This document shows positions 13,901-25,949 of a DNA stretch of 64,000 nt, one piece after another. The notes under the pieces are model-generated. The model made no database searches. It was not told the origin of the DNA and saw nothing but the letters and a program-made list of their open reading frames with translations. Position 1 is the first letter of the stretch. The number at the start of each line of letters is the position of its first letter. The translations under genes and the position numbers were made by a program. Location: NCBI GenBank assembly GCA_021904315.1, contig CM038917.1:14926041-14990040 (forward strand), in the 5' to 3' direction. The DNA comes from Sphagnum magellanicum (taxonomy: Eukaryota > Streptophyta > Sphagnopsida > Sphagnales > Sphagnaceae).

Positions 13901-14048
13901 CTTTGGCAAAATCCGGCAGAGCTAGAGTATTTAGGGGCGGCGACTCACGGTGTAGATACAGCGAGATCGCCGCGTGTAGATCCGGAATTCCTACCAACGC
14001 CACCAGCGGCACTGGCGGCGTCCTCAGTTCTTCCGGATACTCCTCCAT
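7994..14048 (-). CDS. TRAPPC11: Trafficking protein particle complex subunit 11 (TRAPPC11, foie gras family)
   Basis: A subunit of TRAPP complexes, which tether vesicles and activate Rab GTPases in ER-Golgi and Golgi traffic. Ten exons, in gene order: 14048-13705, 13266-13205, 12988-12874, 12649-12526, 12373-12293, 11977-11648, 11343-11159, 11010-10169, 9889-9705, 9379-7994. Every intron is GT-AG and every phase agrees, giving 1217 residues, close to the ~1190 of flowering-plant proteins. The start is the ATG at 14048, because the family begins MEEYPEELRTPP; the GTG two codons earlier is not needed. Diagnostic blocks are TFYREEGRRVK (exon 4), AEQLHFKVSTLLLH (exon 6, foie gras domain), YLRECSRQLG (exon 8), VALEIDLVSPLR (exon 8) and SPALVGEAF (exon 10, in the C-terminal gryzun-like beta-rich region). 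No signal peptide or membrane segment is seen, as expected. The last exon is 1386 bases, long relative to the rest. Confidence 0.96.
12421..12510. repeat. Short tandem repeat in TRAPPC11 intron 4
   Basis: Three or so imperfect units built on GCAGATAYAGGAGAGYCAA follow one another immediately downstream (gene sense) of the exon 4 donor at 12525. They stop about 15 bases short of the splice site. Confidence 0.65.
13579..13717. repeat. Tandem duplication covering the exon 1 donor of TRAPPC11
   Basis: Two adjacent units of about 68-71 bases each contain GCACATTGAC, ACACTCCAGAT and CTTACTTGATGTYGTCA. On the minus strand the last motif is the end of exon 1 plus its donor (ATCAA|GTAAG). A second copy of the exon end and donor therefore sits 71 bases downstream, at 13634. 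Using it would shift the frame. Confidence 0.75.
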
Positions 14049-14780
14049 TTGCACAAAGAAATTCCGTCACCTTCTTCCCACACAACACAATCTCACAGCT
14101 CGTAGAGCTTGGGGCAGACCGGACAGAAACTCTTCCACTCCAAATCCCTCTACCTCAAGCAACGCCTTCAGATGTGATCACGAGGGCTACATAAAAAGAA
14201 AAGCACGAAATCTCGGTCTCACGCCTCTTTCTATGTCCTCAAAGACCACGACACCAACACACAACAAACCTTCTCGATTCTTCAAAAAGAGGCAGCACAA
14301 GAAAGACAAGTTCTCCGCTTCTTCACCTCATGACTTCGAACTTAGCTTGTTGGATCCGCAACTCGTTTCTGGAATTCTTGCACATTCGATTTCCAATCGC
14401 TTCGACAACCGAACCCTCGAATACCGATCACAAACATCAGCAACAACCGAAGAACCCGATCGTGCACAGCAATCCAAAATAATGGAGCTCCCGAAACCCT
14501 AAAACCAGAAGCTAGAAGGCAGTGAGACGGGCATGGAAACGGGTATGTACCAGGTTCTGAGTACAGACTATATACCGACGTTGGGCCAGAGTGAACCAGC
14601 ACCCACCAGTGCACCAAACGTGGATGGATGGTGCACTGATAGGATTCTCTTTTCTATCCCTGTGCCATCCCAGGTTCACTTTTTCTTTGCCCTTTCTCAG
14701 CCCTGATCTCAGTTTTTTTTTGCAACTTTATTTTGTCCCCGCCCCCTACCCAGTTTTTTTTTTTTGGCTTTTGAAACTTT
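14049..14780 (-). promoter_or_regulatory. 5' UTR/promoter region of TRAPPC11
   Basis: This is the region upstream of the TRAPPC11 ATG. Up to about 14510 it is less AT-rich than the flanks and open on the plus strand, but that openness looks like a compositional by-product of the antisense of exon 1 and its leader. No recognised protein is encoded. No clear TATA box stands out. Confidence 0.45.
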
Positions 14781-15010
14781 TCCCACCCACCTACTATTCC
14801 TCACCGACCTACTCACCTATATATTTAGATTAAAAGTATACTCTTCCCCATCTACCTACTCACCTATAAATTTAAAATGTGCTACTCTCATCCCCACCCA
14901 CCTACCCACCCCACCTATTTGTCTACCTACCAACACTTTAGATAGATACCTACCAAACCCCACTTAGATGGCTACACCAACCTACCTAGTTGGCACTCCA
15001 ATAAACCCCC
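14780..15010. repeat. Degenerate ACCTACC-type low-complexity tract
   Basis: A run of short C/T/A-rich words (CCCACCCACCTACT, CTACTCACCTATA, CCACCTACCCACC) with partial repeats such as CTACTCACCTATA-A-ATTTA at about 14810 and 14860. It resembles a decayed minisatellite. No coding signal. Confidence 0.6.
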
Positions 15011-16137
15011 AACGATTAAGAAAGAATAAAATGAAAGTATTGCATGGCACTTGGTCTTGTTCATTGAAGCAAAATTAATAAGGCAAGATTAAAGTAATCG
15101 TCACCCCCTATGTAAAGGGTATTGCAAATAGACATTGATGGTAAACATGATGTTTTTATGTGTTCTAAAGCTATTACAAAATCTTTTGAAAATCTAGAGG
15201 ATGTGAAACCCCCCAATGAGAGTATTGTAGGTTCTATTTGGGGAGTGTTTTCCACAATGGGGGGGTATTGCACAGCCAACACATTTAATGAATGTTGTAC
15301 ACATGAGGGGCTTAGATCAACAATAGGACCTACATAAAAATATTTGATTTGCTTGTTTTAATGGTGTATTTAAGCAATGTGGAGTAGATTTAGCACTTAT
15401 TTATATTAACACTAGGGTTTTAGAATTTTGGGTTATGGAGACAACAAATATTTATGATTTTTTTGCATTTTTTAAATTTAATTAAAATTAGACCTAATAT
15501 GGATTTTGGGGGTGCGGGGGATTTGGCACAATACACTTTATCTCTCAAAGAAAGTCGAGAAAGGTTCAAACGCAAAGACCAAAGCAAAAGGTAAAAGACA
15601 CATTGTGGTTTCTATTCATTTGTTTTTTTCATTTAATTTCTTCAAATTAGGGTTTAATTAGTGATTTTATTTTTATTTTTTTACTTAAGGTATTTTGTTG
15701 CCCATTACATATGGATGGTCATGGAGGTATCAATTGCATGTGGGTATTGCACATCTAGATTGAAAGCCCTACATTTAATCAATCAATTGTCTCGAAAAGG
15801 ATAGGGATTTGTTTTTTTGCGTAAGTCTAAATAGCCATAAGATAGTTGTGTGAATTTTTTTTCCATTTGTAAACTACTGTTTATATATGGGTTGTGGTAA
15901 AGTTCATTTGTAAGGTATAAGGGTTTGTTAATTAGGGTTTAATGGCTTTGTTGATTAGGGTTATTACAATTTGTAAATTTGTGAAGGTATTCCATGAGTT
16001 TTCATAAGTTGGGGACTCCTACTACAAGGTTATTCCTTCAGCACTTCAAAACATGGGCGCAAACTCCATTGTCCCAATCCATCAAGATCCAAAACCTGGC
16101 AAAATCACATTTCTTGAATGTGTACTTAGTGTGGAAA
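15011..16137. other. Unassigned flank left of the Ty3 element
   Basis: AT-rich DNA with short open frames only and no recognised domain. The last bases, GATGG at 16138-16142, are the left target-site duplication of the Ty3 element. Confidence 0.5.
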
Positions 16138-16142
16138 GATGG

Positions 16143-16764
16143 TGGTATAAATGAAATTTAAATTCTTGCAAAATATTTCACACTACTATAACAACATATT
16201 TGCATTTCACATGCATATGTTCACTACTCATGTCTTAAATCTCAACAAACTTAACACTACCATTCATTCCAACATCAAATTCATGGTTATTACATATAAC
16301 CAAAATTTGCACTTCAGAATACATTGTAAAAAACTCCAAAAACAATATTATAATTCACTTCATCATAATCTGATATTACAAAAAATTCACACAAAAGATG
16401 AACATAGAATTCAATATAGAAGTATGTGTTTCTCTATATTACTAAAACCATGAATCCAAATTATAGCATAATCCCATATTTTGTTTTAAAAAAATTTAAA
16501 CAACACTTAAAATTTGTGTTATATCAAAATAGAATTTATGGTTTTATACTATAAATACTTATAGTTCCTCTTGTTCTTCTCAAAATTTTGTGTCTCGTCG
16601 TCTTTTTTTTCTCCAGAACTCTAACCTTTTGAAATATTCCAAGTCACATCATCATGATCAAAACAACAAGAATTCAAAATTCAAACTAACAATGTTACCT
16701 TATCAATCCCTATCCTAAGTACCTAATTCATCCAAAATCACATACTTGTCCTACCCCTTTAACA
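16143..16764 (-). repeat. 3' LTR of the Ty3 element, with polypurine tract beside it
   Basis: This is a 622-base LTR. In element sense it starts TGTTAAAGGGG and ends TACCA. Its inner neighbour, 16765-16779, reads CTACAAAGGGGGTAA on the minus strand, a good polypurine tract. The left half (16143-16423) matches 30115-30400 directly. The right half (16424-16764) matches 37183-37521 in inverted orientation. Confidence 0.88.
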
Positions 16765-16779
16765 TTACCCCCTTTGTAG

Positions 16780-19365
16780 TTTGGATTCTGTCCCTGAAAT
16801 CCTTGTAAAATGATAGAAATGAAATGAAAATATTTTATATCCTTTCAAACATCTATTTCCCCTACTATAGGTCTGTAATCCCAATCTACATAAAAACTAG
16901 TGGTTATATCTACGTTTTGTTTTGCAATTCCAATCTCCACCACCATTAATTCAGTTTGTGGTTTTATTTCCAAATGTTATATCTTGGATATTTCTTTTTC
17001 TAATGCTGGAATAACCTCCACCTTTTCCTGTTCCTAAATTCCCTTTGATTATTTTTCTTCTTGACCCATTCCACTAAGGTCTTGTGGTATCTTTAACATT
17101 ACCTCCTCCTCCTAAATTATTCCATTAAACCCTGCTTCTGTCTCTTCATCCTGGCCCAATACCTCTATACTTGTTGGACTACCACAAATGAACTCTGGAA
17201 ATTTTTTTTAATAAGCTTCCAACTTGTACTTCAAAATTCTTTCATCAGTCTATGTTGAGCCAAATTCTTTTCCAACTCCTTTGTAAAATATGCCTCTGCA
17301 ACCTCCCACCATTCCTTAGATTATGCTTCAAAATCTTACATCTTATTCTTCATCCTCATTAAGATATAATACTACAACATTAGTTCATAATCCTCTAGTC
17401 TTTTTTTAATACCAGCTAGATCCAAACTCTTCCTCTATTCATGTGCCCTCTCCAATTGTGCTTACATGTGTTACGAAATTTTCTAATACTCTTCCTTGTC
17501 CTCCATTAATTGCTCTCTTTCTACCTTTATTATCTTTCTTCGAAGCTCCTCAAATTATAACAAAAATACATCCTTCAGATTTATCAATTCCAAATCTATC
17601 ATAACATTCTCCTTCTCCTTCTTTTCTTTAGTCAGTGCTTTCACCTAACTATGCAAAGCCTCCTTTGTTTCTTATGAAAAAAACAGTGCCTCTATCCACT
17701 TCCTCTCTATGGTTTCCCAGATTTCAGCCTTTTGCCTTAATTTATGTAGTTCTTCATCTTGTGATTTCAACCATGTGCTACCCTTGAGCTTTTGATTCTC
17801 ATCCTATAGTTTTTTAATGAACATTTTATTTTTCTACTCAACCTTTGTCCTATTTTTCCTATAATTTCCACATTATGTTTATACCCCTTCTGGAAATCTC
17901 TCTCCTTACCCAATTCCTCTTGTAACATTGCCTTTTCCTTCTCCCCTATAGCTAATCTATTCTTCAAAGTGTTCACCTCCAAAGTCAAATTCCCTATATT
18001 CAAACTCACAATTGCCATGGTCTGAAATAAATCAACTGCTTAATCTGCTTTCATTACTTCTACAACTACCTCTTCCACAAACTTTGGTGTACTTGTTTGT
18101 GTCATAGGATCTCTAGATCCTTTTATAGATGATCCCAACTCCTATACCATTCTTCTCCCCAATTCAAATTCAAATGGGAATCCCTTTACAGATTTTGGCC
18201 TACTAGGTGGTACCTAGAAATCTATTAGTCTAAACTTTTCGAAAGCAAGTTGTGTTGCCACTCTTTCCGGCTACAGTTCAGTAGCATGTAAACTTTCCTT
18301 TGTCCATTGTTGTTGTTGCTGCAAATGATGTTATAAATGTTGAAAATGTTTTGGACTTACAATGGTCTCCATCCAATCTTCACATACATCCCCTTCAAAG
18401 TGCAAATGCTCCTCACCCTCCGAAAACCTTATTTCATGTTCGTTCTTAACTCCCTAGCTCTACTCCATTGATTGTTTCTCCTATGGCAATGTCATCTATG
18501 GTATCTCCTGCCTTTGCTCCCTAAGTTGTCTCTCCTATGGAGATGTCTTCTGTGGTACTATTGTAGTTTGTTTAATTACCTATACCACTATTAACATTAC
18601 CCATACCACTGTTGGCACTTCAAATGGTTCCACTCTACCCCTCATCATTTTTCATGCCTTCAAATATGTGCTCTCCTATTCCCTCTTCACTCCTGAGCCT
18701 AAGGCTCCTCCTTCCTCAACCTTCTTCTTCTTCTTGAGAGAACTTCTTGAAAAGTCTACTACAACTTTCCTTCTATTTTCTAGCATTATCTGCATCTCTT
18801 CACTAGTTTTTTTAACCTTGGCTAGCGGTTTTTATGGATTGTCCCTTTGATGCACAAATAGATACTGAAAGATTTTTGCCAATACCAAGGCAAATTAATA
18901 GGTATCTTTCATATCCCCCTTATTATCCTTAACATAATTATACCACCTATCTAGTTGACTACACAAACTATTGAATATAATCGTGCCCAATTTACCTTCT
19001 TTGCTCTCACCAATGTAATAGATTTTTGTTGCTAAAATATTGTACCTTCTCCCTCTGATAAATGATAGATATAATGGTAGGATATTGGACAAATATGGCA
19101 AACCCAAACTCTTTGCATTCCATTGATTTGCAGAAGAATTTGCAGATGCAATTCTACAACTCTATAATGCCTAAATTGCTAGTGACTTACTAACTTGTCC
19201 TTTCAATTCTTCTACATACCCTTCCACACACACTCCAAAAACATCTATAATCAGTTGTTTGCTAAATACGTACACCTTATCCTTATGCCCAAAGTAGATA
19301 TTTGCGCCCTTAATCAAGAATGTGTTCAAAAATTCCAACATTACACGGGCATTAGTGCTTCCCAC
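16780..19365 (-). pseudogene. Extra open-frame region 3' of integrase in the Ty3 element
   Basis: Between integrase and the 3' LTR lies about 4 kb that still contains minus-strand fragments: 19365-19171 (includes DKVYVFSKQLIIDVFGV), 19107-18895 (includes NSLCSQLDRWYNYVKDNKGD) and a charged, Leu-spaced coiled-coil-like stretch at 18018-17767. Some plant Ty3 lineages (Athila, Tat/Ogre) carry an additional ORF here, so this is plausibly its remnant. I do not recognise a defined domain. Stops and frameshifts are frequent. Confidence 0.55.
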
Positions 19366-21358
19366 CCCATTAGAAACAAAGGAACAAGCCCTATTTTAGA
19401 AGCCTAGTCTTCTTACTCAACAATATCTTCCCAATTCTCCATATGCTCTACATCTTTGTCATAATTTTGTTTCGTTTATGTCCACATGAATCGTTCAAGG
19501 TCTAAAATATTAATATTTTTCTCCAAAAGTGTAGCTTTGTCCAGGATTACGCGTCTTTTATTCGATTTTGCTTCACACTACTCCATCTCCATCGCCCTTC
19601 GTTGTGCTTCTACCATTATCTACACCTTTGTGGCTTGCTATACTTTCAATTACACTTTTGTGGATAATTATTCTTCTTTTGCAACAACGTTCTCCTCCCT
19701 TGTGTCCTTTTGCATTGTTTATGCATCCACAAAATGTTGCTCCTCATCTTCATCTTCCTCCAATTCTTCAATGCACACCGAATCTATTAATGTAGCTCCT
19801 AGTCACATTTGCTCTCTTACACACTAACATTGTTTACTTTTGCACAAAAATTCAATTGCAAATGTTCTAATTATATCATGTCTTGAATTATTGTTTGTGC
19901 AAACTATATTTTCTTCATTATATGCCTTCCTTTCTACACATTCCAAAGATGATGAATGTGACAACAACCTTACAACCAATGACTGAATATTCAACACTCG
20001 TCTCACTGCTCTTTTCAACTCCTCTTCTACTTTTGTTCTTCTCAACAATTTCGCTTCCTCCTCCTACCTTCGTTTGTGCTCACTCATATGTGCTTCTTTT
20101 TCCCTTGTTATTCATTATAGTTTTTCAATTGCACTCTCTGCATTCATATTGTTATGAACTCCAAAACTTTGAAAACACAAATAACTACTAGCAACAAAAG
20201 CAAATTGCTTTCGACAATTACCCCATTTTTTCTCGTCCTTAAACATCCCGCCCGCCACATTCATTTTTTCATCAGTGCACTATTTTTTAATTAACACACG
20301 ATCCTCAAAATTAATATGGCCCATCACTATAAGTTTATGTGTCCCTTGTACAACCACGTGGAAGCACTTAGTATCATCATTATGAATGAACATCACAAAT
20401 TTAATGTTCCAATTATTCCACATCCATAACCTTCTTACATTATTTGTATTGACTCCACTTCATTCGCCCTATACACCTTCTATTGATTATGCCCATTTAT
20501 CTATTGATTATGAAAACACATTTGGTGATTATACTAATTTTTCTACTAATTGTGCCCACAATTCTGATGATTATGCAAATAATCCTAATGATCGAATGAA
20601 TATTGTTGTTAATTCAGCCAATATGCCTAACATTTCACCTTTAGATCTTTGCATCCCAAATCCCGCACTTCTATAATTATTGTTCATCTACATATTGAAA
20701 ATAAAAGTTGTGTTCACCATTGGATCTATGATCTGTTCTTTGTCTTCAACATTCTTCATCTATGGTTTCTGTATTTCACATCCTTCATCATCCTCCTCTA
20801 TGTCAGAATTTGTTTCTTGAACTCCACCTACACTCTATTCCCAATATACTAAATTTGTTTTTCTTTTTTCTGAACTTTAGATTCCATGTATTTATAAGGT
20901 TTGAAATTATTCACATTGACCAACACAGGGTTGCTTTCAAACTTCTCAATGGTCACCAATAACACAATGTTATTTGGCAACACATATTGTACTCAATACG
21001 CTCCAAACCATTTCCTAATAAACTTCCCTAGGTGTGATTTATTGTCCTTTGGAAACCACAGAACATATTCACCCTAAATTGTTGTTCCGGATTCTTTTGT
21101 TGATTCCTTGCACTTTATAATTCTACTAGTTAAAACTCTCACTAGAGTATCATCTCTCTCATTTCCACCAACAATTGGAATAATGTACTCTATGGGCATT
21201 AATGGATATGGTGTACACAATGTTGCTACTTTATATGCAGTTATGTATGAAAATAACATTGTAAAGATATGCTCATACTAATCTATTTTATTTTCACTAA
21301 CTAACTTGGTTAATAGTGTCCCAAGTACCTTGTTCATAGATTTAGCTTGCCCATTCCC

Positions 21359-21800
21359 TTAAGGATAATAAGTTGTAGAATTCACATGTTTCATCAAAAA
21401 ATGATCTATCAAATACTTGATGGCATCATTAATGAAATGAACTCCCTGATCTATGACTATAGTCAAAGGACATCCAAACCTAGTTAATATGCATTCATAC
21501 ATAAATTTTGTTGTGATTAATGTTATATTAGTTATCAATGCTCTTGTTCCCACCCACTTAGTAACATAATTTGTGGCAACAAAAATATATTTGTTCCCTT
21601 TATATCTTCTTGCTAACTTAATTGGCCCCACAAAATCAAGTCCCCATTTCATAAATGGTTCCTTTGGAAGACTTGTGACTAGTTTTGCAAGGCTTTGAAT
21701 TGTTAATCCTCATGTTCTTTGACATGCATCACAAGATCTATAGTAATCATGCACATCCCTATACATAGTTGGCCACTAATATGCAACATCCAATATATTC
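21359..21800 (-). pseudogene. Integrase remnant of the Ty3 element
   Basis: The zinc-binding end is visible near 21720-21760 as YYRSCDACQRT, followed by the catalytic core start [10 protein letters not shown] at about 21652 and the second-Asp region [15 protein letters not shown] near 21450. In intact Ty3 integrases the core is WGxDFxGP...D...SDxGxxF; here the first Asp (GLDF) and second Asp (VIDQG) remain. The frame ends at 21359. Confidence 0.85.
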
Positions 21801-22109
21801 CTTTGTTTATGTTAGTTGCAAAATGCCTTCCTAAAGGTCTTTCATGTAGTTTTTTCATCACCATTTGTGTTTATGTTGTCAAACATCATTGTAGTCTATT
21901 TATTTGGCCCATTCTGTACAATTCACAATTCTTCAATGTGAAGGGCTTTACTTTTCTAACCAATCTTTGTTTTATTGCACCGATAACATGTCCTCAAGTT
22001 GTCATGTTTTCAAAAATTCTTTTAAATTATTCGATCATTCAAGCCTTGTATAAAACAAATTTGCATCTATGGTTTGATCATGCACACCTATGGGCTCTAA
22101 TATTCAGTA

Positions 22110-23048
22110 ATCTTGACAATGCATCTGCAACTACATGAATTTTACCTAGCTTATACATCATTATGAAATCATATTTGAGGAACAATAACAACCATCTAGT
22201 TATTCTCCCTAAAACCTATGGTTTGTTGACCAAATAGACTAATGCCATATGATCTACATAAAAGACAAATTTATTGCCCAACAAATAATGTTTGAACTTG
22301 TGCAAAGAAAAAACCATTGCTAAAACCTCTTTTTCTATTATGCTATAATTTTGCTTTGCTTTGTGTAGAAGCCTAAAATAATATTGGTTGATCACTCTTC
22401 CTTGTTACATTCTAAGACAACATAGCCCCCATAACTAACAAGGACACATGTGTATGATCATGAAATTCCACCTACCAGTTTGGTGATATCAACATTGGTA
22501 CTTCAATATATTTCTGTTTAATCAATTCCTAGGCCTTTTAACATTCCTTTATCCAAAAAACTATTTTTGTCTTTTTGGTTAGTTTAGTGATAAATGCCAT
22601 AATAATAATAAAATTTTCTATAAAACATTTGTAAAATTGTGCCATCCCATTGATTACTTGAATCTGCTAGGGATTCTTAAGTGGTGGCATGTTTACTATT
22701 GCTTGTATTTTCTTTGGATCTGGTAGTGTCCCTTCTTTAGAAACAATAAAACCCAAGATCATCCCTAAAAATACCCTAAATGCACATTTGTCTACATTTA
22801 AACCAATGCCATATTCTTTACGCTTTTGAAAACATAGTCTAAGCTTCTACAAATGACTCTCCATGTCATTATACATTGTAAAGTCATCCAAAAATATCTT
22901 CATAAAACTATCCAAATACTCTCTGAATGTTTTAGTCACGATTTTTTGATATGTTGGAAGTCCATTTTTAACTCCAAACGACATCACCTCCCATATAAAA
23001 GCCCCCTTAATTTGTAACAAATATAGTTTTGTATCTATCATCTGGAGC
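22110..23048 (-). pseudogene. Reverse transcriptase C-terminal half and RNase H, Ty3 element
   Basis: The RT catalytic motif reads FLDDF (as in KIFLDDFTMY) at about 22890, in the open segment 23041-22847, with the palm-side FGVKNGLPTYQKIV before it. RNase H remnants end in KIHVVADALSRL near 22115-22150, the standard C-terminal RNase H signature of Ty3 elements. Several stops lie between. The upstream half of RT is at 25717-25949, on the far side of the nested CACTA element. Confidence 0.87.
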
Positions 23049-23052
23049 TATA

Positions 23053-25712
23053 CACTGGTAGAAATTGGCCAAAATGTAACCATTCTATTTATGACTACAT
23101 GCGACTATTAGTTATTTGCAACTACATTTGGACATTTTTGTAACTTTTTTTGTATTGGTCATATTTGCAGCTATAGTGCAACTACTTTACAACTACTTTG
23201 GTGTTCATTCTTCCATGTGACCAACATTTAGTTTAGTTTTCATCCAAAAAAACAATTTATGTCTCATTAACTGCAAATGTGACCAATTTAGTTGTAACCC
23301 TATGAGTATACAAAGGTGTACTTTGTGAATTCTAAGGAATATACTTGAATGTATTAGAATTTATAAATGTATATTTTGAATTTATATGAACAACCATATT
23401 ATATGTGTATTCAAGTATTATTATTAGCATAGATGGCCTTGATATTATGGTTTCACTAAAAAAGGATATATTTTTAATTATTAAATTTTTATGTCAAATA
23501 TTTGCTAAATATATTATCCCCATATTACAAGTTTATCCAAACCATCTTATTATACTTCTTTAAATGATGAAAAATGACATTTATTATTATTATATATTTA
23601 TATTTATTACATGTGATAAAAAACTAAATTTGAATATTATCTTTGATTAAAATTTTGAAATAATAATATCTTATTACATGATGATGATGATGATGATATC
23701 AAAAAGATAGGAATATATATCTATATATATATAATTTAAAACTTGATATATTATTGTTAAAATCTTTTCAAATGACTAATGTACTTATTAAAAATTAATT
23801 TTTATTTATGAAAAAATGAAAAAATAATTATAATAAATCATAATAGCTCTAACGAGTGACATAATAAGATACTATAATAATAATAAAATAGCTAACCTAG
23901 GCTACCTACAAACATTATTATTATTATTATTATCATTATTATAAGTAATCAATTATGAAAAATTATTAGATTAATATAATAATTACTACAAATATTAATA
24001 TAGGTTTAAGTTTTTATGTTTCAAATATATAATTGATATTTATTAATTATTAATATTCATTGACTATAATCAATTACTAATATATAATTTTTACTTTCAC
24101 TTTTATTATTTTATAATAATTACTGTATTAGTTGGAATGGAAATCTAATAAATTATTATACAAATGTAATTCTTATTTATGAAGGAAAAATATACTTATT
24201 AATATATAAAGTATTTATTGTAATAGTTTATAAATAGATTCAATGAATGAAGTAATAATATGAATAATAAAAATAAAATAGTTAACCTTGGGTACCAATT
24301 AGCTACAATAATAGTTAAATTAATGTTATTTTTATTATTAAGTATTTAAATTTAAATTTATTGTTAACTATATATATGAAAATAATAATGGGAATAATTA
24401 TAATAAAATAATTATCCCATGCTAGGTTTTAATTATATTATTAAATATTTTAAAAATATTGAATATTTATAATTAATAGTTAATAATTATTAAATACTGA
24501 ATATTTCAGTTATTATATTAATTGATTTGGTTACAAAATAATAATTCATTAGTTATTAATAATTACCTAATTATTTCAATATTAACCAATAGTTAATTAA
24601 ATTGGTTGATAGATTATTATAGTTAATATATATTTAAAATTGAATATTATAACTATTTATTTAGATAACAAATTATGTAATATTTAATAATAACTAATAA
24701 TATAATTAATTCAAAATCATAAGATATTGATAATTATTACTACAAATAATTAGTTAGTTGGATAATTTATAAAGTGAATTAGTTAGTTTCCAGTTTAGTT
24801 GTTAATCAATTATTTAGAAATTTATTAATTTATTTTTCTATATTATATTCATTAAATAATTATTAATTTAATTATTTAATTAGCTAGTTAGTTGTCACTT
24901 ACCTATTTAATTATATACTTTTCAAGATAAAAATGAAAGCCAAAACATATGGGATTAAAAAATGACTTACAACTAAAATTTTTATCCCATATGTTTTGGA
25001 TTTCATTTTCATATTGAAAAGTATATAAACAAGGTGTTTTGTCTTACATTTTCATATTTTAAAAGATGGGCATATGGGATGAGTCAATAAAAATGACTTA
25101 AACCAAAATAAAATATAAATATTCATGTATTTACACCTAACTACCTACTTTCTTAACTTACCTACCTATTTTTTTACTACCTAAGTAGGTATTTGGCCTA
25201 GGTAGGTGAACAAGTCTTATTTAGATAGGTGTTTATCCTATATGGGTAGGAAGGTATATAGGTAGGTAGGTACCTAGTTCAACCTACATACCTAAATATT
25301 GATTTCATTTTAATTTGGAAATTTTCAATTAATATGCCACATGGCAAAATTTTATTGCACCATGTGTCACAATCTAAACCATCCAAACATAAAAATTAAA
25401 CATCTTATATTATTTCAAAATAATAAAATATTTTTAATTATTAAAAGTTGGGACACATGGCAGCACATAACTTGTTCCCATTGTTCACCAAAAAAGTCGC
25501 ATTTCAATTGTAAGCGACAATACATATATGACCAATAAAAGAATGAAAACATATTTTGTTGACCTTTTCTTTCATTCAAAATTCATTATCGTTTACAACT
25601 TATGTCGATGTAACTTGTCCAACGTGCCTATTAAGATTTTAATTGCAAATGTCACTTGTAACTAAAAATTAGTCACATGGACCAGTTGCAAAATGGCCAT
25701 TTTCTACTAGTG
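23053..25712. mobile_element. Non-autonomous CACTA-type DNA transposon inside the Ty3 RT
   Basis: The left end starts CACTGGTAGAAATTGGCCA. The right end, reverse-complemented, starts CACTAGTAGAAAATGGCCA; the similarity continues to about 28 bases with about six mismatches. The flanks are TATA at 23049-23052 and 25713-25716. Removing the element plus one copy of the duplicated bases restores the RT codons for QISIAPDD, so the insertion site is exact. CACTA elements normally duplicate 3 bp; TAT or ATA within the shared TATA satisfies that. The interior is 2.66 kb, very AT-rich, with no transposase-like frame, so it must have moved with enzymes from elsewhere. Subterminal GCAACTA/TTACAACT words recur near both ends. 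Confidence 0.85.
24912..25027. repeat. Long hairpin within the CACTA element
   Basis: The arms 24912-24955 and 24984-25027 are 44 bases each with about three mismatches and a 28-base loop. The inner ends read CCAAAACATATGGGAT and ATCCCATATGTTTTGG. Possibly a foldback or MITE nested in the CACTA element. Confidence 0.8.
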
Positions 25713-25716
25713 TATA

Positions 25717-25949
25717 GATATTTGATAATATCCTGAATATCCATCCAAGAAAGAATATGCCTCATACCCTACTATTGTGTTCAATACTTCATCTATGAAA
25801 GGTAATGAATATGGATCTTTTTTTGTGGCTGCATTTAATTTTTTGAAATTTATACAAATTCTTAGCTTGCCATTTTTCTTGGGTATTGTTACTATGGGTG
25901 ACAACCATGTAGCTTCTTGTATAGATTCAATGAATCTAGATGTTAACAT
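25717..25949 (-). pseudogene. Reverse transcriptase N-terminal half, Ty3 element
   Basis: Reads SPIVTIPKKNGKLRICINFK, then PYSLPFIDEVL and SFLDGYSGYYQISI, i.e. the fingers and first catalytic-Asp (FLDGYSGY) blocks of Ty3 RT. It is then cut by the CACTA element. The frame resumes on the other side at 23048 with APDDRYKT. Confidence 0.9.

Noticed and set aside
13742-14502. Plus-strand frames of 150 and 229 residues opposite the start of TRAPPC11
   Set aside because: They are antisense of TRAPPC11 exon 1 and its leader, with no recognisable domain. The minus-strand frame has clear family similarity.
16143-16453. Plus-strand frames within the LTR copies at 16.2 and 30.0 kb as a conserved gene pair
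   Set aside because: The similarity is explained by their being LTR copies; the frames are incidental.
19486-20676. Plus-strand Ser/Thr/Leu-rich frames resembling a secreted protein
   Set aside because: They are the reverse of the retrotransposon 3' region; composition reflects C/T-rich antisense of Lys/Glu-rich coding.
23053-25712. CRISPR-like or satellite array in the AT-rich block
   Set aside because: No regular repeat-spacer pattern. The region is bounded by CACTA ends and is simply AT-rich filler.
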